A model generated the notes under the pieces. That model was not told the origin of the DNA. It saw nothing but the letters and a program-made list of their open reading frames with translations, and made no database searches. The translations under genes and the position numbers were made by a program. This document shows positions 1 to 11,400 of a DNA stretch of 64,000 nucleotides, piece after piece. The stretch covers positions 124,001 to 188,000 of the forward strand of contig JARBJD010000088.1 in NCBI GenBank assembly GCA_033064195.1. The letters run 5' to 3'. Source of the stretch: Blattamonas nauphoetae (taxonomy: Eukaryota > Preaxostyla > Oxymonadida). Within the stretch, counting starts at the first letter, position 1, and each line of letters starts with the position of its first letter.

Positions 1-177
1 AAAATATTCGTAAATCACAATCAGAAATGTCTGAATTGAGAGATCTGTAGCACAAAAAATAGAAAATTCTGACATAAACATGAATTGGCTATGTGTAAGA
101 CATTGATGAAAAAATCAGTGCTGGTCACACCTTCGATACAGAGAAAACCTGCGGGGACAGAATTAGTTCACCCCCTA
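1..177. mobile_element. Terminal part of a mariner-type DNA transposon
   Basis: The stretch ends in the inverted-repeat motif AATTAGTTCACCCCCTA at 161-177 followed by TA (178-179). This is nearly the same terminal sequence as the complete mariner at 51,098-53,266, whose ends carry TAGGGGGTGAACTAATTATG. Inside the terminus (about 1-145) the sequence differs clearly from that other copy, so it is a different family member. It interrupts ARM-like gene copy 1, whose minus-strand reading frame runs into it at 178. The other end lies outside the window and no transposase is visible in this part. Confidence 0.75.
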
Positions 178-1563
178 TACCACACAGTTGAAGAAACCCC
201 ATTCACAGCTCACAAAGAGTTCATACTCTGTCCGTAGGAGTTGGAGAGACTTAATAATTTGTGTGTCAACGCCAGAAGAAGATGGAGTGGTTGGAGAAGA
301 GTTGGAGGGAAGGGAAGCGATGAGATTGTCGATGTCCGAAATGTTAATGAGAATCGTTGGAAGAGCTTCTTTCACAAAGAGAGTCAATTCTCGGATGATC
401 TCCGAATCAACCTGAAATGACGAGAAATGACGAAAAGAGTCGAAACACACTTTGACCTGTGGAGTTCTGGATCGCAAAAGAAAAGATTGGAGAGACATCG
501 AAAGTGAGCAGCAGTTAATGGAACGTGTAACGAAGAATCGATCATCTTTCGTGAGTTGGACGTATTTTGGGAGGTGTGAAGGATCGGCTGGGAGATTAGT
601 TTGGAATTCGGAGAAAACGATTCGGAGTTTCTTTGTCAGAGCATCCAGGAATGAAAGACCAGAATATTGTTGGTGTGGGGAAGAGGATGGGAAGATGGGT
701 GAGGGGAGAAGGGCGAAAGTTCGTGCATCTCGATCGATGACAGTGAAAAGAGTGAAAAGAAAAAGGCGGGCGATTCCAACATGAGGGGAGAGAGAGATCC
801 GAGCCAATGTGGTGATCACAGCAGGTGGAGGTGATGAATTCTCAATTTTTGTGAGAATGGAAATGATGAAGTCCTCGTGTTTGAGAAAAAACGAGTCGAC
901 GATTTCAGGTTCGAGGAAGAGTGATTCCATGCAAGAACAACACTGAAAACAAATAAGGAAGAAGATGAAAGAATGAAACACACTGATTCCAATGCAGGAC
1001 ATGAAGACCAATCTCCAAAGTGCTTGATCACGAGAGAAGGGATTTCAGAGGAAAGCGACGAGCGAACGAACGAGGGCGACTTCGAATCTTAAAGAAAGCA
1101 AGAAATAAGTCATCCATCATCACAACCAAGAAAATTGCAAACAAAGAATCTCAAGTAATTTCATCAGTTCAGCCTGAAATCAAAGCGAGAATGAACAAAC
1201 GAGAAAACGAGAGACCAGAAGTGCAGGTGAGTGTGGTCCACAACACAATGGAGACAGAAATGGACACCAATCATCGAAACTATCATCCGACTCACTTTCT
1301 GAAACATATTTAAATCATCCAACACAAATCAACAACAAATCGATGAAGAAACAAGAATACACACCAGTTGCCACTTTCCGCAATTGTTGGAGTGTGTCAA
1401 CAATAATACCTTCGTCGTCACATTGCAATCGTTCGAGAAGAGAGGAGACATTGAACTGAGAAGGAAAGATGAATCATCAAAACGACGAACAAGATCCCAT
1501 ACAATTTCGATATTCATATTATTTGGTGTGTCCTCCACGTTCGATGTTGATTGATGTGCTCCC
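178..1563 (-). pseudogene. ARM/HEAT-like protein, copy 1 (3' cut by mariner, likely broken)
   Basis: Member of a four-copy family in this window. Its function is not known; the helix-rich repeats suggest a scaffold. A start at 1563 (MGAHQSTSNVED) or upstream at 1751 gives a first exon ending at 1503. Intron 1456-1502 (GTATGG...CTCAG) joins it in frame to an exon reading VSSLLERLQCDDEG. Later exons carry the family landmarks CCSCMES, QQYSGLSFL and, after a further short intron, VDSEIIREL. At the junction of the fourth coding exon the phase is one base off compared with copy 3 and gives a stop, so I call it a probable pseudogene. The 3' end is replaced at 178 by a mariner insertion, so the conserved C-terminus seen in copy 3 is absent. 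It lies head to head with copy 2, with only a few hundred bases between the first exons. Confidence 0.6.
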
Positions 1564-1795
1564 ATCAAATTGTCACCAGACACAGAAGCTGTGTAAGGTA
1601 ACATCCAAAAGGAAAATATGGGTTCTCTATCCGTGAATGACAACTTTCTGGCAGTCACTCTCTCAAAATCACTGTAATCCGAAGGCATCAATTGTTTAAA
1701 CGGATGTACAGCCCTCGCAAAACTGAGGTTTACAAAATATCTGTTCATCATAAAAATGGACTCTGTTCAAGTCATCCTGGACAGATCTCTTTCGG

Positions 1796-3753
1796 ATGAC
1801 GACTGACCGGATGGATAAACAGATTTTTTATTCCATAAAATGTGGTTATGAGAGGAATTCTTCACAAATTTGGTTGGAAACTCTCGATGAACCCATACTT
1901 CATTGTGTTTCAATCTTTCTCGCGACAAACGAATTAAATATCTCCTCTATGATTTCAGAGCAGTCTGTTGTGAATGGGGATCTCTCACCGAGCGCATTGA
2001 ACCCTCCGCCCAGTAAGAATCTGGTTTTTCGTTTTCGTGATTCATCTCTCTCGTTCTCAGTCCAACATCTCATCACTTCTCGAAGTATTGCAATGCGAAA
2101 AAGAAGAAATTATTGTTGATACACTCCGAACCTTTCAGAAAGTGGCATCTGGTGTGTCCTTTAGTTGTATTCATCGATTTGTTGATGATTGTTTCGGATG
2201 TTTTGGATGTGTTTCAGAAAGTGAGACGGATGACACTTTTGATGATTGGTGTCCATTTCTGTCTCCATTGTGTTGTGGAACTCACTCATCTGAACTTGTG
2301 GTCTCTCCTTTCCTCGTTTGTTCATTCTCGCTTTCAGGCTGAACTGATACAATTAATCTCGATTCTTTGTTTGCGATTTTCTTGGTTGTGATGATGGATG
2401 TCTTCATTTCTTGCTTTCTTTCAGATTCGAAATCGCCCTCGTTCGTTCACATCTCGTTTTCCTCTGAAATCCCTTCTTTCGTGATCACGCAATTTGGAGA
2501 TTGGTCTTCATGTGCTGCATTGGAATCAGTGTGTTTCATTCTTTCTTCTTCTTCATTTGTTTTCAGTGTTGTTCTTGCATGGAATCACTCTTCTTCGAAC
2601 CTGAAGTTGCCGACTCGCTTTTTCTCCGACAAAAGGACTTCATCTTTTCCACTTTCAACAAGTTTGGAGAATCATCGCCTCCATCTGCAGTACTCACCAC
2701 TTTGGCTCGGATTTCTCTCTTCCCCCATCTCAGAATCGCCATTCAATCATCTTGGGCCCTTTATCATGTCGTACAACGGGATCAATATTCTCTCACACAA
2801 CTCCCCTCACCCATCTTCCCATATTCTTCCCCACACCAACAATATTCTGGTCTTTCATTTCTTGCTGCTCTGACACAGAAACTCCGAATCGTTATCTCCG
2901 ATTTCCAACGAAATCTCCCCACCGATCCTTCACACCTCCCAAAATTCATCCAGCTTACGAAAAATGATCAATTCATCATCTCTCGTTCCCTTTCATTCTG
3001 TTCAAATGCAGTCCTCCTTCCAGCTCTCCTTTTGGATGCCACTCCACCAATCGAAGTGTGTTTTGCTTCTTCTCCTCATTTTTCATCATTTCAGGTTGAT
3101 TCTGAGATCATCCGTGAATTGATTCTCTTTGTGAAAGAAGCTCTCACAATGATTCTCACGAACATTTCAAACATCGACAGTCTCATCGCTTCTCTTCCCT
3201 CCGACTCTTCTGCAACCACTCAGTTGGTTTCTAAAGATGACCCACAAATGATTGATTCTCTCAAAGAACTTCGAAATAAGTGTGAAGACTTCATGAGCAA
3301 TGGATGGTATTTCTCCATCAATCTGTCGAAGACAATCACAGATCACCACGACGATTCCTTCCAAACAGTCATGCTCGACGATCCATCCTTCCCTGACCTC
3401 ATTCTCAACTTTCTCAAACTCGATCACAAAGTCATCAGAGGGAAAACTGTCGCTGTTGTCACTAACATCGCTATACGCTTTAAATCGATGAAGAAACAGT
3501 TCATGAAAGCGAATCTTGTTGAGCGGATGTTTGAAACAGTCGATTTCGTTTCTCTTCCTCTCTCTGAACCGAAAATACTTCTCGACCTTACCAAGTTCAT
3601 TACCAACCTGTTTCTTCCGGTTGAGGACGATGAAGAAGCACAATTCGAACAATATCCTCTCATTCGTGTTTCTGTGTTCGAGCCAGCCAAACCTTTTCTC
3701 ACTTCCACGTCGATAGGTGCCCCCAAAACTCCAAGTAAATTCGGTTTTCTACT
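1796..3753 (+). pseudogene. ARM/HEAT-like protein, copy 2, joined in frame to a ZIP4-like gene
   Basis: Exon 1 ends near MISEQSVVNGDLSPSALN..SKNL and its frame runs on across an intron starting GTTTTTCG into NISSLLEVLQCEKEE. The start is 1796 or 1951. Further introns of the GTGTGT...TTTCAG type lie near 2151-2214, 2312-2338 and 3057-3093. The large exon carries CCSCMESLFFEPE, QQYSGLSFLAAL, VDSEIIRELILF and LVERMFETVDFVSLPLSE. At the exon ending near 2385 there is one extra base compared with copy 3, which makes a stop after splicing, so the copy is probably broken or has an alternative start downstream. Similarity to copies 3 and 4 ends abruptly at FEPAK (about 3693). The frame then continues through GAPKTPSKFGFLL to a GTAAGG donor at 3754 and splices in phase into the ZIP4-like exon at 3794. 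Confidence 0.6.
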
Positions 3754-3793
3754 GTAAGGTCCTCATTTATCCACTCCAACTTTTTTGGTACAG

Positions 3794-5547
3794 GATCATC
3801 ACCCCAGTGCTTATCCGACTGAAGCAATTCAGCTCTGCTGAGCACTACATCGCTCTTCTTCTCTCAACCGATCGTTCGGACTTTGCCCTGCAATCCGCTA
3901 TCACCTTCTTCGCGACGACTCGGAAAGAAGATAGCGCTCTGTCTCTCTGGAAGGAACTGGTGGATTCAAAAGTGAAGCAGGCTGATAAAGGAAACGGAGA
4001 TTGGGATGAAGACCAATTCACATTTCTCCACGCGTCGCTCATCGACTTTCGGCAGTATTCACAGTCTGGCCTTGTTCTCTTTCTATTCTCGCCATTTCTG
4101 TCTTTTTAGCCAATTTTCAACATCAGCGTTTGAATGTCTGATCAATCAATATCAAATCCGTGGAGTTCAAACCCTTATTACTCTCACTGCCAACCTCAAC
4201 TTTTTCTCTCTCCTGATCGACAATTCGTACTCCTTCCCACACTCATCACAATCAACTCATCCCGACTTCGAAACCTTGGCCCTGCAACGAGCTGAAATGA
4301 TGCTTCAAATGTCGCAGGAATTTCTCCGAAATACTCCCGATGGGATCAACGCAGATTTCACCACATGGCAGCACTCTTTCTACACGTTGGCATGGAACGA
4401 AGGGGTGGATCAGTTCTCCAAATCCAATTTCCATTCCTCCATCTCTTTCTTCATGCTCTGCCTTCTGATCGACCTCTCGCAGTCTGAATCGATCTCAACA
4501 GAAGTCTCGCCAATCCCACTTCACTCGTTCTCCTCGCTCTCCATCAAAGTTCCTGTATCCCCATCACCGAATCTCGTCCCGCTCATCCGAACCATCTCAT
4601 TTGCCTATCTCAGCTCTCAGAACATCACAGAAGCCGAGTCAGCGTGCCAATTCCTCGCAACACTCGAAGGAAGCACGACTCTCTCCCCACTCTCTCGTCT
4701 TCTCACTCTCAAGCTTGCTCTGCGCAAAGGAAATCTGGATGAAGCGAAGACGATCGCGACTGCCCTCATCGAATCCCATTCTTCTGATACTCCAGCACGC
4801 TCAGGAATGCTTGTGGATGAGACCGATCCCTCCACACCTCCTCCACTCACTCCAGCCACCACCATCCCAACAGACACATCAGCACTTCTCGATGTGTTGG
4901 AAAGTGTGGCACAGGAGTTCGAGTCGGTTGGGGAGCCAGAATTCTGCCTGGCATTCCTCAGAGAGTATCTGAACTCGTTCGAGCTGACTGGAAGTAAAGG
5001 GGAACAGGCTGGTAAACTCGAAAAGAAGATGTTCGCGCTGGTTCAAATGCTACAGCTTCACACACATCATCCCGAAGCGAGTTGGGACTTGAAAGAAATG
5101 GGACAGCTCTTCACCACGCTGAAGGATACGGTGATTGAGTTGCATAGACGGCACCACAATTGGAAGGACGATTCCAAAGGAATGATCGATTGGTGTTACC
5201 GATGTGCATGGAATGCTGGAATTGAAGCAGGTCATCGCTCCGAAATGACGATTTGTGTGAGCTGCTTCGAATCTGCGCTGTTCTTCCTCCACCACATGGA
5301 CACCCAGCCTCTCGTTTCAGCGGAATCCATCCAACAAGTGAAGCGGACAGCACGAGTCGAGCTCTCGAACGCAAAGAAAGACAACGTAATCGTCCCAAAA
5401 GAGGAAGAGAGGACATGCCACATGATGATTGCATCCAGCCAGCTCGACTACATCAGATCCAACACACTCGACTCACACACAAAGACTCAGCTGGCTCGAC
5501 AAGCTCGGAATCACTTGAACATCACCACTTCTGACTCCATTGTATGA
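3794..5547 (+). CDS. SPO22/ZIP4/TEX11-like meiosis protein, C-terminal part
   Basis: Proteins of this TPR family act in meiotic crossover formation with the synaptonemal complex; that role is family knowledge. Two exons are seen, 3794-4054 and 4110-5547, with intron 4055-4109 restoring the frame (LIDFRH-QFSTSAFECL). Helical-repeat text with the family pattern is present: TLAWNEGVDQFSKSNFHSSI near 4385-4440, then AYLSSQNITEAESAC and RKGNLDEAKTIATALI, and a C-terminal CAWNAGIEAGHRSEMT near 5205-5250. About 565 residues are present against roughly 900 in the usual family member, and the missing part is the N-terminus. No own start codon fits: the first exon begins at a splice acceptor (GGTACAG at 3787-3793) whose only visible partner is the end of ARM copy 2. 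Either a chimeric gene is made or this is the remnant of a full gene cut by the ARM duplication. Confidence 0.65.
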
Positions 5548-5777
5548 TTGTTAAATGGTGGATCATTATTTTACAACTGTGATCCAAATTTTGAGTTCGT
5601 CATCTTCAGAGAACGACATCACCACGGCTTGTTTCATTAAAACGAATGCAAGGAGAGGCTGAAGGGAGTAGGGTATGTGTAGTGGTTGGTAGTACATCTG
5701 AAGAAATTCACAATTCAGATGAAGACAGTTGTGGGAACGAAAGTGAACCCATAATTCATTTTTCAGATTGATCCACA

Positions 5778-7996
5778 ATGACACTCTCAACAAACGTATC
5801 AACTGACACCTCGATGATTTCAGAGCAGACTATTGTGAATGGGGATCTCTCACCGAGTGTTTTGAACAGACCACCCAGTCGGAATCAAGTTGTTTTTTTC
5901 GTGATTCATCTTTCTCGTTCTCAGTCAACCATCTCGTCGCTTCTCGAAACTCTGCGATGCAATGACGAAGATATTATGATTGAAACACTGCGGGAATTGC
6001 ATCAAGTGGCATCAGGTGTGTTCTTTTGTTATATTTATCGATTTGTTGTTGACTGTTTGGGATGTTGTGGGTGTGTTTCAGAAAGTGAAGCAGATGACAA
6101 TTTTGATGATTGGTGTCCATCTCTGTCTCTCTTATGTTGTGGAACATACTCATCTGGAGTTGAGGTCTCTCCTTTTCTGTTTTGTTCATTCTCGCTTGAA
6201 TTTCAGGCTGAACTGATGAAAGTGATTGAGATTCTTTGTTTGTGGTTTCTTGGTTGTGATGATGGATGTCTTCATTTCTTGCTTTTTTTCAGATTCGAAA
6301 TCGCCCTCGTTCGTTCGCTCGTCGCTTTCATCGTACATCCCTTTTTTCACCATGACGCAGTTTGGAGATTGGTCTCACTGTGCTGCATTGGAATCAGTGT
6401 GTTTCATCTTTCATATCGCTCATTTGTTTTCAGTGTTGTTCTTGCATGGAATCTCTCTTTTTCGAACATGAAATCGTCGACTCGCTTTTTCTCCAACGAC
6501 AGGATTTTATCCTTTCCACCTTCGAAAAAATCGGCGCGTGGTGGACTCCATCAGCAGTGCTCACCACTTTGGCTCGACTTTCTCTCTTCCCTCATCTCAG
6601 AATCGCCACACATTCTCTCTCACCACTTCACTCCATCCTGATACGGGATCAATACGCTCTCACACAACTCCCCTCACCCATCTTCACGTCATCTTCCCCA
6701 CTCCAACAATATTCTGGTCTCTCGTTCTTGGCCGCTCTGACAAAGAAACTCCGAATCGTTTTCTCCGAATTCCAAACTAATATCCCAACGGATCTTTCAC
6801 ACCTCCTAAAATACATGCAGTTCACGAAAGATGATACTACGAGAATCGATTGCTCACTTTTCTTCTCTTCAGTTTCATTCATCATCCCAATTCTTATTTG
6901 GAAAGCAGATCCACCAATCGAAGTGTGTTTCGACTCTTTTCATCATTTTTCATCATTTCAGGTTGATTCAGAGATCATCCGAGAATTGATTCTCTTTGTG
7001 AAAGACGCACTCACAACGATTCTCACCAACATTTCAAACATCGACACTCTCATCGCTTCTCTTCCCTCCGATTCTTCTCCAACCACTCCATTGGTTTCTG
7101 ATATTGACAAACAAATGGCCAAGTCTCTTGAACACCTTCGACATGAGTCTGAAGACTTCGTGAAAAGTGGATTGGTATTCTTTTCCAACTTGATGAATAC
7201 ACTCGCAGATCCCCACAAATCTTCCTTCCAAACCATTATCCTCGACGATCCATCCTTCCCCGACCTCATCCTCAACTCTCTCAAGCTCAATCACAAAGAG
7301 ATCAGGGAAAACACCCTCATGGCTATCTTCAACATCATCTATTTTTTTCCACGGATGAGTGAAAGATTCATGACAGCGAATCTGGTTGAGCGGATGTTCG
7401 AGACAGTCGATTTTGTCTCTCTTCCTCTCTCGGAGTCCGAAACTCTGTTCGTACTTACCAGATTCCTCGCCAGCATATTATGTCCGATTGGAGACGATGA
7501 AGAATCACGTTTCGAACAATGTCCTTTCATTCGTGTTTCTGTGTTCGAGCCAGCCAAACAATACATCATTTTCCTCTTCCACAATTCGGACAAACTCATT
7601 CTGGACAACTACAGCATTGAAATGAAGAAAACTCAACTCGAAGATTGCCTCTGCTGGATCCACTATCGCATCAAAAACTTGGAACTTCGAAGTGACGAAC
7701 ACGACATCGACTTTGTGTCAGAACTTGTGAAGTGGGAAGTGCAGACGATGGTTGAGATGGAGTACGAAGCGCATTTTGAGATTGTCTTCCAGAGCATGCT
7801 GAACAGCACGCGTGAATGGAATCAAGACAAACGAGAGCGGCAGAAGAGACGAGAAGTGCTTTTGAGAGAAGAAGGGTGGGACGATGCGTTCGAACTGCGA
7901 GTTGTGGGGATCGAAAGGAACACCGATCAGAGATTTCAAGATTCTGTGAAATCGTTCAGAATCGAGCTGACATTCAATGCGGACGTGCTCGGATGA
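5778..7996 (+). CDS. ARM/HEAT-like protein, copy 3 (intact, seven exons)
   Basis: The reference copy of the family. Exons 5778-5888, 5925-6015, 6082-6164, 6207-6252, 6293-6396, 6434-6922 and 6962-7996 join without a stop into 652 codons plus the stop. The six introns are 36, 66, 42, 40, 37 and 39 nt, start with GT and end in CAG, mostly TTTCAG. The protein is rich in amphipathic helices of ARM/HEAT kind (SLLETLRCNDED, DDPSFPDLILNSLKL, LVERMFETVDFVSLPLSE) and has a charged C-terminal region with WNQDKRERQKRREVLLREEG followed by WDDAFELRV. No catalytic motif or membrane segment is seen. Start is 5778 or 5814 (MISEQ). The function is unknown; I infer an intracellular scaffold from the helical repeats. 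It lies 416 bases upstream of beta-helix gene 1 on the same strand. Confidence 0.75.
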
Positions 7997-8199
7997 TGAG
8001 TGGAATCAGTGAATGGCAGAATGGCGATGCAGATGTTCGAAAGAGAAGACTTCAGCTTCTGGCGAAACTTCAAAACGAAGGCATTTCCGACAAGTCCGAG
8101 CTGTTCTTCCGAATCAGCAGTTTGGACTTCATCGACCGCCGAAAGGTCTTCAAAGGAGCACTGTTGATCCATCGTTCGGGTAGACACATCCCGTTTTAG
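7993..8199 (+). CDS. Small hypothetical ORF overlapping the stop of ARM copy 3
   Basis: A 68-codon frame starting ATGATGAG overlaps the TGA of ARM copy 3. It reads SGISEWQNGDADVRKRRLQL and ends SGRHIPF. It is Lys/Arg rich and helical in style. It could be a former C-terminal extension of copy 3 shifted by one frame, or chance. The sequence following copy 4 (below 58,709) shows no match. The remaining 8200-8412 is AT-richer intergenic DNA before gene 1 with nothing recognisable. Confidence 0.2.
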   Translation: MMSGISEWQNGDADVRKRRLQLLAKLQNEGISDKSELFFRISSLDFIDRRKVFKGALLIHRSGRHIPF

Positions 8200-8412
8200 G
8201 CAGAACGAGAAAAACGACGATTCCAGCCCACATTTGGCTTCGGGAAGGAATTTGATCAGACAAGCTAACGCAGACAAATGGGAGCAATTAAACAAGTTTT
8301 CAATCAATTGTCTTCCATCTAGATGATGCTGACATATTTTCTTCCTTTTTTGAAAACTTATCTGTTGTCACTCCAGATTTCATGTTAATGGGCATGATCG
8401 GTCATCTCAATA

Positions 8413-11400
8413 ATGTTCTCCCTTCTTATTTCTTTTCATGCATGTGTCGCGGGTGCTCCACCCTTCGAACTCACTGATCTTGATTTGTTTCTCTCTCAAC
8501 AAATCTTCTTTACTTCCGTGAATTCCCTTCATATCACTCGCACCATTCGCCTCCCACGAACTGATTTTGTGTCCAACACTGTCAGGTTCAAAGACCAAAA
8601 AATCAGGATTGAAGGGGAGGAACTGGTCCTTTCAAGAATTTTTGAAGGCCATCAAGCCAGAGAATCACTCATCTCAGCTTCAAATTCAACAGTCGCACTG
8701 AAATCACTATCCTTGGAAACTATCTCGACACGAGCTGTCATAGTCACAGATGCGTCAGTCTGTCATCTGTCAGACTCGCACGTATTTGTTCTGAAACACC
8801 TCTCGCCAATGGAAATCAGCGCATCGTCGCTCGTCGTCGACTCAACCCGCTTTTCATTCCCCCAGTCGACCTCACCCTCGCTCTGCACAACTGATTCCAC
8901 ATCAAGCACAGTTCTCTTCCGGCAGTGTTCTTTTTTGGACGTTTTCGTTGAATCTGGAGGCTCCTTCCTGACGTGTCCAAGAATCCAACAATTGGACGTG
9001 GCCTCGACCCGCTTTTCGAACATCAGTCACTGCCCAACCTATTTCGGAGCCGACCCGCATGTTCGATCGTTCAACGTGAGTCTGCACGACTCCCAGTTCG
9101 ACCGCTGCGAGAACGTCCTCGACGGCGGCGTCATCCGAAACGTGAACAGTCGGACAACACTCTTCGCCAGCAACACCACATTCACTCTGAGCCAGACCAC
9201 ATACACATTAGTCCCAGACACTCCATACGAAGAAACACAGATCCCAGACATCACAACAAACCACAACTTCACGTCGTGCTCCTTCACCAAATGTTCATCA
9301 CAAACACATGGCGGGGCTCTCAGATGCATGAACGGTGCCAGCTTGGCTGTTCATTCCTGCTCTTTTGTCGACAACCAGCTCACCAGAAATCCAAGTGAGA
9401 AAACCGAAGGCGGAGCTCTTTATTTTGAGGGACAGTCAACTGGAGGGTTGACAATTGTGGAGTCATCGTTTTTGCGTAGTACGGCCTTCCTTGGGGGCGC
9501 AATTAGTTGTCGGAATGCCGCCTCAATCCACGTCGAGCAAGGAAATATAACGGAAGGGAAATGTGTTCCGTATATCGTGGGAGAAGGATGTTTTGGTGGT
9601 GGACTTATTGTATCGTTGATCCCGCCGGAGTCAATTGTCAAGAACGTCCGTCTTGAGAGATGCTCAACGGACCAATCTGGTGGCTCATTGGACAACTCCG
9701 AAATGCAGGGCAGTATCACTTATTCCAACATTTTGGTATCAGAGAGTTCAACCAAAAAAGGAAATTGTATCTTTACTTACGTCGTGGGCTCTCCGCAAGT
9801 CACCTTCTTCAGCTGCATGTTTTTCGGCAATACAGTCGATGAACAGATCAACGGACAGTTTGCAGGTGTTGATCTTAGATTTGGATGGAGTACTTATTGG
9901 AAGACATGTCTCACAGACCCTACATCGTTCATCAACTGTTTCAGCACGTCAATTGGCAACAGAATCCTCTACGAAGAACCTCCTAGCGGGCCATGTTACA
10001 CAACATTCGAATTTTTGTCACCGCCAGACTCAACCAACATGAATATTCTCCTTCCCGATCCTCAGGTCATGGTGAATATCGAAACAGGCCGTGACGAGGA
10101 TGGGTGCGGCGCCTCGTACGATTTCAGATGCAAAACCCTCAAATTCGTCGGAGAGCACATGATTCCCATGAAAGATGGTGTCATTCTCGTCGAAGCCGGG
10201 CGATACGAAGAATCAACCACAATCGACATCGCCACGAAAAGCACGACATTCTCCTCTTTTGGGACAGGCGATCCAGTTGTGGTTTATTCTGGGGAGACGC
10301 CGTTCATCACAAAGACAATTGGAGCATTTACGCTTCGCTTGTTCACTTTCCAACCAAAATCCGGGCGAATGCTGTTGTCACAGACAGATGCAGGAATGAC
10401 AACCATTTCAGATTGTGTCATTCGGTTGAACGAAGAGACATCAACTCCAATCTCCGAACCACTCTTCAAAACGACCGCGGGAACACTGACAATGAGCGAG
10501 ATGACGTTCACAGGCCTAATGTTCTCGGGAGGGTGTTGTGTGTCGTGTTTGGGAACAACCACAACATTGGATGTGCAGAACTCGTCGTTTGTTGGATTGA
10601 GTGGGCAATCAGAGCCGTGTCTGACCTTCACACGAGATTCGAAGGGAGGCACACTCACACTCTCTCAAATTGAGATCGAAGGGACCGCTGGCTCGTTGAT
10701 CGGAGGCATCACAACGCGCAATGTTCAGACCATCTCGCTCTCTGTCATCACCTTCTCTCGTCTCCTGTCGACAACACAAGAAGCTCCACTCTCAATCACC
10801 TCCTGCGACACTCTGACACTTTCTAGCCTCCTCTTCGAAAACTGTGCTGGACAGTCGGCCTCGTCGCTCTTCGTCGATTCCTCATCGAGTGTCTCTCTTG
10901 ACACTCCCATCGCGTCTTCGTTCAGCGTCTGTTCGTCTCCACGCTCGTCAGTCAAAGGAGACACAGCTTCAAGCTATCTCCCACATCCAGAAACCATCAC
11001 CATCGACCCGGAAGATGGAACTGATGAGCAGTTCTGCTGGTCAACAAGTGTCGGATGTCAATCTCTTTCAGGGATTCTCGATCAGCTCATGCCAATTCAT
11101 GAGTTCAATCTCAAAGTTGCAGAAGGAACGACAAGTGAGTCAACCCTTTCCATCACAAGCAAGAAGGCCATCACAGTCACTGGGTTGGGCTCAGCTCGCT
11201 CACTGGTGGTCATGCAATCGACCGATCACAGCTTTGCCGATCTTACTGATGGCTCCCTCACACTCGCCTCTCTCGGATTCACCGAATCGTCATCACAAAC
11301 TGGAGTGTCTCGCCAGAAGTCGTTCTTTGATGTGAAAGGCGGATCTCTTCGTCTTGAAAGAGTCGAGTTCATTCCACTTTCGTTCTCGGGAGACAGCAGC

